Assembly: GCA_013287205.1 (NCBI GenBank)
Contig: JABDEE010000008.1
Span: forward strand, 1-36,227
Length of the DNA: 36,227 nt
Reading direction: 5' to 3'
Source: Alphaproteobacteria bacterium
GTDB lineage: Bacteria; Pseudomonadota; Alphaproteobacteria; UBA9655
Under the pieces are notes generated by a model. The model was not told where the DNA came from. It worked only from the letters and a program-made list of their open reading frames with translations, and did not search any database. A program made the translations under genes and the position numbers. The stretch's first letter is position 1. Each line of letters begins with the position of its first letter. Positions 14,227 through 22,409 of this stretch are shown here, piece by piece.

Positions 14227-16175
14227 AAAAAGCTATAAGGATCCACGTCAATTTGGAGTTTTACTGAAGGAGGAAGGGGCGCCTTCTGTAACCACACCCG
14301 CAGCAGGGCTTGAGGCGGATAATCCTTCGTTGTTTTGAGAAGGAGACGCCACCGGTGGTTTCCTCTTAAATAGGACAAAGGGGCGGGCGTTGGGCCTAAG
14401 AGCTCTGCCTTCGGATGCTGAGGAAAAACGCGAGCCAAAAGGCGGGCCGTACTTTGAACCTCGGCTTCTTTTTTGCCCGAGAGAATCAGGCCCACTAAAC
14501 GTCCATAGGGCGGAAACCCATGAAGCTGACGCTGCTCCGCCTCTAATGCAAAAAACTGGGATTGATCTTGATGCTTGAGAGCCTGCATCAGGGGATGGTC
14601 GGGCAAATAGGTTTGAATCAAGACCTGCCCCCGCTTGTCCTCTCGCCCTGATCTCCCTGATACTTGATGCAACAAATGGAAGGATTTTTCAGCAGCCCGC
14701 AGGTCACTGCCTGAAAGGGCACTATCCCCATCCACAATCCCCACAAGGGTGAGCAAGGGGAAATGATGCCCTTTGGCCATGATCTGGGTCCCAATGAGAA
14801 TATCCACCTCGTGGTTCTGAATACTCGCGACGCACGCTTCAATCTTCTTAGGCGTCGTGAGGTGATCGCTGGTGAGGAGCGCACACCGCGCTTCAGGGAG
14901 CAACGTTTGAACTTCCTCTAAAATGCGCTCAACCCCTGGGCCAATGGCTGTATAGGTATCCGCCTCCTGACAGGTGGGGCACACAGAAGGCACGACACCA
15001 AGGTGCCCACAATGATGGCAAATGAGCTTTCCATGGGCCTTATGATGGACCAGGCTGATACTGCACTGGGGACACATGATGCGGTTCCCGCAAGCATGAC
15101 ACAGGGTCAAGGGTGCATAACCGCGACGGTTGAGGAACAACATGGCTTGCTCCCCGCGTTCCAAGGTTTCTGTGAGTGCTTTCTTGAGTGCCGGCGAAAT
15201 CCAGGTTTGGGAGGGCATCTTGACGCTGCGCAAATCCACGATCTGCACATCCGGCATCTGGGCTCCTCCAAAACGGGAGGGGAGGTGGAGGTGTTGATAT
15301 TTCCCCGCCTCTACATTCACGCTTGTCTCCAAAGAAGGGGTGGCAGACGCAAGCACACACGTTGCCTGATTCAGACGAGCCCGTACAACGGCCATGTCCC
15401 GTCCATGATAAATGGCTCCCTCCTCCTGCTTGTAAGATCCATCATGCTCTTCATCCACGATGAGGAGTTTGAGGTTTGTGAAAGGAAGGAAGAGGGCGGA
15501 CCGTGCCCCCACCACCACCCTCACCTCCCCTTTCAAAAGCGCCAGGAAGGTTGCTTTCCGTTGTGCGAGCGGAACAGCTGAATGCCACAGCGCCGGGCGA
15601 AAGCCAAAACGTGTCTCAAAGCGCTGCAGCCATTGGGCACTGAGGGCAATTTCCGGGAGCATGACCAACGCTTGGCCCTCTGTTTGAAGGAGATGATCGA
15701 TTGCCTCAAAATAGACCTCCGTCTTGCCCGATCCCGTCACCCCTTCCAAGAGGAACGTTTGGAACTTTTTTCCTTCCAAACTCCCGATCAGCCGATCCGC
15801 TGTCTGCTGTTGATCGGGAGAGAGCAGAGGTTTCTCAGGCGGCTTTATCTCAGCGACGGCCCGCGCTTTCGGGGGCGCCTCAAAGGCCTCCGGCACGGCC
15901 AAAACCATCTTGAGGATTTGTCCTCGAGGGGCCAATGTATAGTCACTGACCCAATCAATGAACTGGAGAGAGACCCCTGGAAGCTGTCCCTCCCCCGCTC
16001 CCTTGATTGCTTTCAAGGTTTGAGAAGGGGCCGTCTCGTTGCGCGTCCACACCACCCCATAGAGTTCTTGGCGTCCAAAGGGTACCTTTATGATTGTGCC
16101 TGGCGGAAAATCTTCCGCACTCTCATAATCAAAAGGATCATTAAAGGGGCGGGGAAGGAGGATGGAAACGCGCAT
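14223..16175 (-). CDS. priA: Primosomal protein N' (PriA), replication-restart helicase
   Basis: A 3'-5' superfamily 2 helicase that reloads the replisome at stalled forks. The 650-residue protein (shorter than the ~730 of E. coli, mostly in the N-terminal DNA-binding region) has the 3'BD-like start MRVSILLPRPFNDPFDY, Walker A GVTGSGKTEVY near 145-155, DEEH at 241-244, the SATPS motif, and the zinc-binding insert with eight cysteines (CHAC, CPQC, CHHC, CPTC) at about 359-402. IGTQIMAKGHHFP and QVSGRSGREDKRG complete the helicase motifs. It stands alone on this strand. Confidence 0.96.
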   Translation of the reverse strand: MRVSILLPRPFNDPFDYESAEDFPPGTIIKVPFGRQELYGVVWTRNETAPSQTLKAIKGAGEGQLPGVSLQFIDWVSDYTLAPRGQILKMVLAVPEAFEAPPKARAVAEIKPPEKPLLSPDQQQTADRLIGSLEGKKFQTFLLEGVTGSGKTEVYFEAIDHLLQTEGQALVMLPEIALSAQWLQRFETRFGFRPALWHSAVPLAQRKATFLALLKGEVRVVVGARSALFLPFTNLKLLIVDEEHDGSYKQEEGAIYHGRDMAVVRARLNQATCVLASATPSLETSVNVEAGKYQHLHLPSRFGGAQMPDVQIVDLRSVKMPSQTWISPALKKALTETLERGEQAMLFLNRRGYAPLTLCHACGNRIMCPQCSISLVHHKAHGKLICHHCGHLGVVPSVCPTCQEADTYTAIGPGVERILEEVQTLLPEARCALLTSDHLTTPKKIEACVASIQNHEVDILIGTQIMAKGHHFPLLTLVGIVDGDSALSGSDLRAAEKSFHLLHQVSGRSGREDKRGQVLIQTYLPDHPLMQALKHQDQSQFFALEAEQRQLHGFPPYGRLVGLILSGKKEAEVQSTARLLARVFPQHPKAELLGPTPAPLSYLRGNHRWRLLLKTTKDYPPQALLRVWLQKAPLPPSVKLQIDVDPYSFF

Positions 16176-16201
16176 GAATGATACGACCTGTTGGTAATTT
16201 T

Positions 16202-16267
16202 GAGTACAGCAACCATAAAATTATGACCACGCGGTTATGTGGCAAAATTTATATGCTTACTGTGCTC
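16202..16267. repeat. Imperfect palindrome upstream of the transaldolase gene
   Basis: The arms at 16202-16229 and 16240-16267 are imperfect inverted copies (about 20 of 28 bases match), with a ten-base loop. The left arm shares 14 bases with 5161-5186. It lies between the divergent priA and transaldolase genes. I see no regulator-specific operator in it; it may be another repeat family or a binding site. Confidence 0.5.
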
Positions 16268-16374
16268 ATTTTCCCCTCAGTCTACAGAAAATTCTGAGAG
16301 ACGCAACTTTTCCGAGTGGTTATTTGCGAGAGAACACGATAGGGTAAAGAATAAACAAAAAGGATCTGAGACCC

Positions 16375-17031
16375 ATGAAATTTTTTATCGATACGGCCGA
16401 TGTTGCCGAAATTCGCTCCCTTATTGACACAGGATTTGTCGATGGGGTGACAACCAATCCCACCCTCATTGCCCGCTCAGGGCGCGGCATGGTGGAGACC
16501 ATTGCTGAGATTTGTGGTCTTGTTGAGGGCCCGGTGAGTGCGGAGGTCACCGCGTCTGATCTGGAGGGCATGCTGGCGGAGGGCCGTTTCTTAGCTAAGA
16601 TTGCCACCAACGTCACCATTAAAGTCCCTCTTACGCCAGACGGTCTCAAAGCCTGTCGTGTTCTCACCCAAGAAGGCCACAAGGTGAACGTCACCCTGTG
16701 CTTTTCTCCTGCTCAAGCGTTGCTTGCTGCAAAAGCAGGAGCAACATTTATTTCCCCTTTTGTGGGGCGTTTGGATGATGTGGGCGAGAGCGGCATGACT
16801 CTGATTGACGAGATCATCCAAATTTATGATCATTATCCGCACCTCAATACGGAAGTCTTGGTGGCGTCCGTCCGTAATCCCCTTCACGTGGTGGAAGCGG
16901 CCCTTGCGGGTGCGGATGTCGTTACCCTTCCTCCGAGCGTCGTGCGCCAGCTTTATAATCATCCCCTCACGGATAAAGGCATTGCCCTCTTTACCGCGGA
17001 CTGGGCCAAAACGGGTCAGAGCATTTTATAA
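16375..17031 (+). CDS. Transaldolase / fructose-6-phosphate aldolase-like protein (TalC/MipB family)
   Basis: A small (218-residue) class I aldolase of the transaldolase type, moving a three-carbon ketol unit between sugar phosphates in the non-oxidative pentose phosphate pathway. Motifs are [26 protein letters not shown], the Schiff-base lysine in NVTIKVPLT (K83), [20 protein letters not shown] and [11 protein letters not shown]. The family contains both transaldolases and fructose-6-phosphate aldolases, and sequence reading alone cannot fully separate them. The ATG at 16375 is preceded by AAAGGATCTGAGA. It is followed by lgt after 31 bp on the same strand. Confidence 0.94.
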   Translation: MKFFIDTADVAEIRSLIDTGFVDGVTTNPTLIARSGRGMVETIAEICGLVEGPVSAEVTASDLEGMLAEGRFLAKIATNVTIKVPLTPDGLKACRVLTQEGHKVNVTLCFSPAQALLAAKAGATFISPFVGRLDDVGESGMTLIDEIIQIYDHYPHLNTEVLVASVRNPLHVVEAALAGADVVTLPPSVVRQLYNHPLTDKGIALFTADWAKTGQSIL

Positions 17032-17062
17032 ACACTTCTAAGATCCATCGAGGAGACACCCC

Positions 17063-17890
17063 ATGCCTTTTCCATCCATCGACCCCATTGCCTTTCAATT
17101 TGGTCCGTTTGCCATTCGTTGGTATGGTATTGCTTATGTGGTGGGAATCTTGGGATGGTGGAAGTATAGCTTGTGGCTCCTGAAAAAACGGCCTCAAGCC
17201 TTTCCGAAAGTGACCGCCCAGTTGATTGATGACTATGTGGGCTGGGCGATTGGGGGGGTCATTATCGGGGGACGCTTGGGATGGGTTCTCTTTTATCAAC
17301 CTGCCAAGTATCTCGCCGATCCTCTACAAATCTTCCAAGTGTGGAAAGGGGGCATGGCGTTCCATGGGGGGCTTCTCGGAGTTGCCATTGCAACGCTCCT
17401 TTACGCTCACCGCCATCACATTCGCGCCCTTTCTTTTATGGATTTGGTGTGTTGTGGTATTCCTATCGGTTTGTTTTTTGGTCGCATTGCTAACTTTATT
17501 AATGGGGAGCTTTATGGGCGGGTGACAGATGTTTCTTGGGGAGTTCTTTTTCCTCATGGCGGATGGTTGCCCCGTCATCCGAGTCAACTGTATGAAGCGT
17601 GCTTGGAAGGACTCCTTCTCTTTGTGGTCCTCGGGGTCAGTGCCCTCTGGACCCGTGCGCCTGACAGGCGGGGCTGCATGACCGGCCTCTTTCTGGCTGG
17701 ATATGGCTTGGCTCGCATTGCGGCTGAATGTTTTCGAGAACCGGACGCCTTTTTGGGTACTTTTGTGGGAGGGGTAACGATGGGACAATTGCTTTCCATT
17801 CCCTTGGTACTCGTTGGTTCCTTTCTGATCATAAGAGCTTCTAGGGGAACTAGTGTAGCGGTGAGAAAATGGGACGCTTTTACAAAATGA
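17063..17890 (+). CDS. lgt: Phosphatidylglycerol-prolipoprotein diacylglyceryl transferase
   Basis: Inner-membrane enzyme that attaches diacylglycerol to the lipobox cysteine of prolipoproteins. The 275-residue protein has seven membrane helices, the HGGLLG motif at 101-106 and the Lgt signature GRIANFINGELYGR at 140-153, with the catalytic histidine and arginine of HGGLL and RIANF. RHPSQLYEACLEGLLLF near 171-187 is the second conserved block. The last ~14 residues (TSVAVRKWDAFTK) are not family sequence: they are read from the left arm and core of repeat element copy D. The RBS GGAGACACC precedes ATG 17063. Confidence 0.96.
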   Translation: MPFPSIDPIAFQFGPFAIRWYGIAYVVGILGWWKYSLWLLKKRPQAFPKVTAQLIDDYVGWAIGGVIIGGRLGWVLFYQPAKYLADPLQIFQVWKGGMAFHGGLLGVAIATLLYAHRHHIRALSFMDLVCCGIPIGLFFGRIANFINGELYGRVTDVSWGVLFPHGGWLPRHPSQLYEACLEGLLLFVVLGVSALWTRAPDRRGCMTGLFLAGYGLARIAAECFREPDAFLGTFVGGVTMGQLLSIPLVLVGSFLIIRASRGTSVAVRKWDAFTK

Positions 17891-17983
17891 CTGTCAACAC
17901 ATTTTTATTATATAGGCACTCACGATGTCTGAAAAAAAAGATGTAACTGCTCCACCGCTACACTGCTCCACCGCTACACTGCT
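17854..17983 (+). repeat. Intercistronic inverted-repeat element, copy D (lgt / methyltransferase junction)
   Basis: A divergent member of the family. The left arm has one TGTAGCGG unit (17854-17861); the core contains TTTTACAAAATGACTGTCAA, similar in layout to the core of copy A, and a second ATG at 17925; the right arm has four units (17947-17978: CTGCTCCA, CCGCTACA, CTGCTCCA, CCGCTACA). Lgt ends inside the core (stop at 17888-17890) and the methyltransferase starts at ATG 17925 and reads through the right arm. The element replaces both the end of one gene and the start of the next. Confidence 0.8.
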
Positions 17984-18965
17984 TTCCCAAGGTCAATTCA
18001 TGGAGCTCGCCCTGCAACATCCCGACTCTGGGTATTATCGTACCCAGCAAGCCGTGGGCCAAGATTTCACAACGGCCCCTGAGATCTCTCAAGTTTTTGG
18101 GGAGCTCATTGGGGCTTGGGTGCTTGATATTTATGAACAGCTCGGATCTCCTTCTCAGGTGAATCTTGTGGAGCTGGGGCCGGGACGCGGGACGCTGATG
18201 GCGGATTTGCTCAGGGTTGCTGCTTTGTCTCCCGCCTTTATGGCGGCCCTGCAGATTCATCTGGTTGAAATCAATCCCTTCCTTCTGCAGCAACAAAAAG
18301 GAAAAATTCATCATTCTGAGATTTATTGGCATGAAACGGTAGAGACCCTGCCCCTGCAAGCGCCCCTCCTCCTCATTGCCAATGAGTTTTTTGATGCCAT
18401 GCCGACACATTTTTATAGACGCCAAGAGAATATGCTCTATGAACGCTTCATTGATCTGTCTGGGGAGGAACCTGTTTTTACCTTTCTTCCTCTTGCATCC
18501 GAAGAAGGCGAGGACGTGGAATGGGAGACAAGTCCTGTTTCTCTCCATATTATGGAGCTCTTGAGTCAACGCCTTCGCCTTCAGGGAGGTGTCTGTCTCC
18601 TGATTGATTATGGGTATGAGAGCGGCACGGGAGATACACTCCAGGCTCTTTTCAGGGGCGAGCCCTCCCCTCCCCTTTCCCACATTGGTAAGTCGGATTT
18701 AACCTGTCATGTCAATTTTGGCGCCCTTAAGCAGGTCGCCATAACCCAAGGCCTTTCCGTTTTTGGTCCTGTCTCCCAACGTACTTTCTTAAAAAACTTG
18801 GGAATTGACTTGCGAATTGCTCAGCTGCAACATAAAAACAAGCAAGAAGCTGCTGTCCTGAACGTTGCTCACGCGCGTCTTACCCATCCTTGCCAAATGG
18901 GGACACTGTTTAAGGCGATGGCAATTGTTTCGCAAGCGCTCATCCCAGGAGGATTTCACGAATGA
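17925..18965 (+). CDS. Class I SAM-dependent methyltransferase, NDUFAF7/MidA family (DUF185)
   Basis: A 346-residue protein. The mitochondrial relative NDUFAF7 methylates an arginine of the complex I NDUFS2 (NuoD) subunit and is needed for complex I assembly. The SAM-binding motif VELGPGRGTLMADLL is near 82-96; FTTAPEISQVFGELIGAWV near 48-66 and ANEFFDAMPTHFYRR near 151-165 are the family hallmarks. The first ~20 residues ([19 protein letters not shown]) come from repeat element copy D; normal homology starts at SQGQFMELALQHPDSGYY. The 3' end overlaps pgeF by four bases (ATGA). It is the second gene of lgt-methyltransferase-pgeF, a common alphaproteobacterial order. Confidence 0.9.
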   Translation: MSEKKDVTAPPLHCSTATLLSQGQFMELALQHPDSGYYRTQQAVGQDFTTAPEISQVFGELIGAWVLDIYEQLGSPSQVNLVELGPGRGTLMADLLRVAALSPAFMAALQIHLVEINPFLLQQQKGKIHHSEIYWHETVETLPLQAPLLLIANEFFDAMPTHFYRRQENMLYERFIDLSGEEPVFTFLPLASEEGEDVEWETSPVSLHIMELLSQRLRLQGGVCLLIDYGYESGTGDTLQALFRGEPSPPLSHIGKSDLTCHVNFGALKQVAITQGLSVFGPVSQRTFLKNLGIDLRIAQLQHKNKQEAAVLNVAHARLTHPCQMGTLFKAMAIVSQALIPGGFHE

Positions 18966-19672
18966 TAGCCCGTTGTCCTCACTTTTCTCACTTTTCCCGC
19001 ATCAAACATGCCTTTTTTGAGGAAGACCGGGAACCCTTAGAGGCACGAAAATCACGGGTGATGCGCACCTTGGCTGGAGAAGAGATCCCTCTCGTTGTCC
19101 TTAATCAGGTGCATGGTAACACGGTTATCTCGATTACTGACCCTTGGGATGAGGAGATCAAACCTCGTCAGGAGCGGCAGATGGGGGACGCCCTTGTCAC
19201 ACATGTCCCCGGCATTGCCCTTGGGGTTGAGACGGCCGACTGTGGTCCTGTTTTGTTCTATGACCCAGAGGCTCATGTGATTGGTGTAGCCCACGCTGGT
19301 TGGAAAGGCGCTCGGGCGGGTATTCTTCAAGCAACAATTGCGGCTATGGAAACGTTGGGGGCAAGACGGGCCACCCTTCATGCAACCTTGGGTCCTACGA
19401 TTCAGCATCAGGATTATGAAGTGGGGCCAGAGTTTCCAGATCTCATCGGAGAACCCTATACATCCTATTTTTATCCTGCTGTAAAGCCCACGCATCACCA
19501 CTTTAATCTTCCGCAGTATATCCATGATATTTTGCAAAATGAGGGGATCACCCATCGGCATGATCTTAAAATTAATAGCTTTACCAGCGGATTTTCCAGC
19601 CGCAGGCGCACCCTTTCTCCTGGTGCGGAAGGTGAGTACTTCTCTGGTCTTTCTGCCCTCGTCCTTCTTTGA
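18962..19672 (+). CDS. pgeF: Peptidoglycan editing factor PgeF (multicopper polyphenol oxidase / laccase-domain family)
   Basis: A protein of 236 residues; the family removes wrongly incorporated residues (such as L-serine) from peptidoglycan precursors and was once called a laccase. The zinc-site triad is visible: histidine in LNQVHGN (H51), cysteine in ETADCGP (C94) and histidine in VAHAGWKGARAG (H111). RRRTLSPGAEGEYFSGLSALVLL is the normal C-terminus. The gene overlaps the methyltransferase stop by four bases, so it is translated as part of that operon. Confidence 0.93.
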   Translation: MIARCPHFSHFSRIKHAFFEEDREPLEARKSRVMRTLAGEEIPLVVLNQVHGNTVISITDPWDEEIKPRQERQMGDALVTHVPGIALGVETADCGPVLFYDPEAHVIGVAHAGWKGARAGILQATIAAMETLGARRATLHATLGPTIQHQDYEVGPEFPDLIGEPYTSYFYPAVKPTHHHFNLPQYIHDILQNEGITHRHDLKINSFTSGFSSRRRTLSPGAEGEYFSGLSALVLL

Positions 19673-19737
19673 TCGACTTTTAAAAATATCTCTCAAAAGG
19701 GAAAAAAGTTATTTTTGTTTTCTTTTGGCAAAATGAA

Positions 19738-19766
19738 TTGCAGTTTCCCGAATTTTGTGATAGTCT
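19738..19766 (+). promoter_or_regulatory. Candidate promoter for the small lipoprotein gene
   Basis: TTGCAG (19738-19743) and TAGTCT (19761-19766) are 17 bases apart, about 70-100 bases upstream of the lipoprotein ATG; GATAGT, two bases earlier, is a somewhat better -10 at 15-base spacing. The preceding AT-rich stretch has A- and T-tracts. It is only a possible promoter. Confidence 0.3.
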
Positions 19767-19837
19767 CTTTCCAGTCCGGTTAATTTTACGACATAGAAAG
19801 AGTCCCCCGGCAACTCTAACGAATGAGGAATAAAAAA

Positions 19838-20110
19838 ATGAACTATAAAGTAACCGCCGCTTTGTTCGCAGCTTCTGCACTTGCTCTCGTATCTTGCGGA
19901 GAAAAAAAGCCATCAGAACCAGCACAAGAACCAGCGGCACAAGTTTCTACTGATCAAGAAACACCACCAACAACTGAGTCAACACCTGAAGCAGAGCCTG
20001 CGGCACCTGCGGCTGATGCAGTTGTTACTGAGCCAGCACCAGCTGCTGACGCACCTGCTGCTGATGCTGCGGCACCAGAAGCTAAATCAGAAACACCAGC
20101 TGCTAACTAA
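19838..20110 (+). CDS. Small alanine/proline/glutamate/threonine-rich lipoprotein (function unknown)
   Basis: A protein of 90 residues. MNYKVTAALFAASALALVSC is a signal peptide ending in a lipobox (ALVSC), so the mature protein should be a lipoprotein made by Lgt. The rest is low complexity (EPAQEPAAQ, ESTPEAEPAAPAAD, EPAPAADAPAADAAAPEAK), acidic and disordered. I chose ATG 19838 over the upstream 19823 because GAGGAAT is at a proper spacing before 19838 and the signal peptide begins there. A strong terminator follows. No family is recognised. Confidence 0.8.
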   Translation: MNYKVTAALFAASALALVSCGEKKPSEPAQEPAAQVSTDQETPPTTESTPEAEPAAPAADAVVTEPAPAADAPAADAAAPEAKSETPAAN

Positions 20111-20134
20111 GCAGTTAGGCTTTCTGTATTTTAT

Positions 20135-20161
20135 AAAAACCCCGCTTAGGCGGGGTTTTTT
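20135..20161 (+). terminator. Strong rho-independent terminator after the small lipoprotein gene
   Basis: A perfect CCCCGC / GCGGGG stem (20140-20145 and 20150-20155) with a four-base loop TTAG, preceded by an A run and followed by six T. The flanking A and T runs make it suitable in both directions, so it may also end transcripts coming leftward from the nuo-birA operon. Confidence 0.9.
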
Positions 20162-20224
20162 GTGCGCTTCCACACCCTTAACTCGTCATTCGCGTTTGTG
20201 AAGCGGGCATCACAAAGTTTCAGC

Positions 20225-20941
20225 TCATAAAGCCCTGATTTCCCCGTTCACCAGTACGTTTTCATTCAGAGATGTCTTCAACAAAAGGGCCCCCTCTTCA
20301 TTAATACCACAAAAGATTCCTGTCTGAGGGATCCCCTCCACATCAAGAGAGAGGGGGGTACCGAGACCCATGGCGCTTTCCATCCAAAGATCCCGAATGA
20401 GTGAAAATCCCTCATTTTTCCAAAGCGTTAAGTATTCCTGGAGAGAGAAGGCGATGGCTTCCACACAGCTTTCATAAGGAAGATCAATGCCTTCGGCATG
20501 AAAGGACGTTGTCGGATAGCGAACCGTATGGGGGTGTTGTTTCAAATTGAGTCCACATCCAATGAGATAGGCTGTCTTGCAGGAATTGGGTAGAGAGAGA
20601 CATTCCAATAAAAGTCCTCCCACTTTTTTCCCCTTCAGCAGCAAATCATTGGGCCATTTATAGAGCAGCGGAAGCGTTTGTAACACCCGTAAGGCCTCCG
20701 CAATTGCAACGCACGCGACAAGAGAGAGTTGAGAGCCTTGTCCCGGCGAGCATTCCTGATAGGTGATATAGGTCAGGGAAATATTCCCTTCTGCTGCTTC
20801 CCAGATGCGTCCGCGCCGTCCGCGTCCAGCACTTTGGTGCTTTGCCACAACAACCGTGCCCTCCTCCGCTCCTTGTAAAGCCAGAGCTTGGGCTTCATCC
20901 ATTGTGGAGGCAAGAGTTGGGTAAAAAATTACCTGTGGCAT
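20225..20941 (-). CDS. birA: Biotin-[acetyl-CoA-carboxylase] ligase (catalytic domain only)
   Basis: Attaches biotin to the carrier protein of acetyl-CoA carboxylase. The 238-residue protein has the biotinyl-AMP loop SAGRGRRGRIW, the KWPNDLLLKGKKVGGLLLE motif and IGCGLNL. It lacks the N-terminal helix-turn-helix of E. coli BirA, so it is unlikely to be a repressor. The ATG at 20939-20941 is preferred over an adjacent TTG. It follows nuoN by a few bases on the same strand, a common alphaproteobacterial arrangement. Its reading direction ends at the bidirectional terminator near 20140-20161. Confidence 0.93.
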   Translation of the reverse strand: MPQVIFYPTLASTMDEAQALALQGAEEGTVVVAKHQSAGRGRRGRIWEAAEGNISLTYITYQECSPGQGSQLSLVACVAIAEALRVLQTLPLLYKWPNDLLLKGKKVGGLLLECLSLPNSCKTAYLIGCGLNLKQHPHTVRYPTTSFHAEGIDLPYESCVEAIAFSLQEYLTLWKNEGFSLIRDLWMESAMGLGTPLSLDVEGIPQTGIFCGINEEGALLLKTSLNENVLVNGEIRAL

Positions 20942-20947
20942 CAAAAA

Positions 20948-22408
20948 TTACCCGGCACACACAACGGCTGCGTGGTGGATCAGTTTAAAGAAGGGATCTG
21001 AAAAAAGGCAGAAAAAGAGAGATATCCCTCCACAAAGCCCCATGACAATCACGGCTTGTGAAGAAAGGACGCCGTAAAAATCTGAAGTGAGCTCATCGCG
21101 TTTATCAAAGTACATGATTTTGATAATACGTAAATAATAGGCTGCAGCAACAACTGAAATCAGGATGCCCAGGGTTGCAAAAAAATAAAGTTCTGCAGAG
21201 ATCGCTGCCTTCAAGAGGTAAAACTTTGAAAAAAATCCAGCGAAGGGAGGAATTCCTGCCAACGAAAACATGAAAAGCGCTAAAAGGAAGGCCAGGCGAG
21301 GATGGAACTTTGAGAGCCCTGATAAATCCTCAAGCGTCTGAATTCCTCCTACTTTTTTGCTTTGTAAGCATAGGACACATCCGAAGACCCCGAGGACCAT
21401 CACAAGATAGAGAGAAATATACATGAGAACAGCTTGAATCCCCTCTTGAGGACCAGAGGCAATCCCCAATAAGACATACCCCATTTGACCAATCGTACTA
21501 TAGGCGAGAAAGCGTTTGAGATTTGTCTGGACAAGAGCTGCGAACGTTCCCACTACCATTGATACAAGCGAAAGAGCGAGAAGAAGAGGAACCCATTGCG
21601 CATACACGGCCATAAACGGGTAAAAGAGGAGGCGCAAAAGAACAAGTACTCCCACTACCTTAGGTGCGGTCGCAATGAAGGTAACGACGGGAGTTGGACA
21701 TCCTTCATACACATCAGGCGTCCACATATGAAAGGGCACAGCTGCTATTTTGAAACAGAGCGCTGAGACAATTAAAAGGGTGCCGACATAAAGCCCTAAA
21801 GGAAGAGAGCTTGCATCCATATGGATTGCGGCGGCAAGAACGCCAAAGTTGGTTGATCCCGAAAATCCATACAGGAAACCTGCACCGTACAGATAAAAGA
21901 CGGTTCCAAGAGCCCCAAGGATAAAATATTTAAGGGCTGCTTCTGCTGTTTTGGTCTCATGTCGATTAAGGGCCGCGAGGACATAAAGGGACAATCCTTG
22001 CATTTCTAAACCGACAAAAAGATTGATAAAATCGTTGGCCCCCATCATGAGCAGCATGCCTGTTGTGGCTAATAAAGTCAGGGCGGCATATTCAAAAGAA
22101 AGCAGCTTTTCCCTTATTAAGGGAAACACGGAAAGAGAAAACGCGCCATAGGAAGCGATTAAAATCAGGATTTTCCCGACATAACTGAAATCATCCTCAA
22201 GAATTTGACCTTCAAATCCTATTCCCGCTTTTCCCATCTTATGAGACAAGAAAAGGGCACCTCCTGCCAGGAGGAAACTTAGCGTTGTGATGTGACCACA
22301 GAATTCTGCTTTCTTCACTGCACCCATTGTCAGAATGAAAAGGGCCATTCCACTTAAAATAAGCTCGGGCAGAATACGTAGAAAATCAGGAGGATAGAGC
22401 TCAAACAT
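20948..22408 (-). CDS. nuoN: NADH-quinone oxidoreductase subunit N
   Basis: Antiporter-like proton-pumping subunit of the complex I membrane arm. About 486 residues with fourteen hydrophobic helices; the antiporter-type segments AALKYFILGALGTVFYLYGAG and FHMWTPDVYEGCPTPVVTF are visible. I chose the ATG at 22406-22408 (MFELYPPDF), immediately after the nuoM stop at 22410, rather than the in-frame codon 36 bases upstream inside nuoM. The gene is the last nuo gene in the operon and is followed at once by birA. Confidence 0.96.
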   Translation of the reverse strand: MFELYPPDFLRILPELILSGMALFILTMGAVKKAEFCGHITTLSFLLAGGALFLSHKMGKAGIGFEGQILEDDFSYVGKILILIASYGAFSLSVFPLIREKLLSFEYAALTLLATTGMLLMMGANDFINLFVGLEMQGLSLYVLAALNRHETKTAEAALKYFILGALGTVFYLYGAGFLYGFSGSTNFGVLAAAIHMDASSLPLGLYVGTLLIVSALCFKIAAVPFHMWTPDVYEGCPTPVVTFIATAPKVVGVLVLLRLLFYPFMAVYAQWVPLLLALSLVSMVVGTFAALVQTNLKRFLAYSTIGQMGYVLLGIASGPQEGIQAVLMYISLYLVMVLGVFGCVLCLQSKKVGGIQTLEDLSGLSKFHPRLAFLLALFMFSLAGIPPFAGFFSKFYLLKAAISAELYFFATLGILISVVAAAYYLRIIKIMYFDKRDELTSDFYGVLSSQAVIVMGLCGGISLFFCLFSDPFFKLIHHAAVVCAG

Positions 22409-22409
22409 G

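Noticed and set aside
17958-18683. Minus-strand frame of 241 codons opposite the methyltransferase
   Set aside because: The plus-strand gene has clear SAM-binding motifs; the antisense frame does not show any.
20162-20224. Sequence TCGTCATTCGCG...GCGGGCATCAC as another palindromic element
   Set aside because: The two halves do not pair well and no copy is present elsewhere in the window; it may be a decayed repeat but this cannot be supported.
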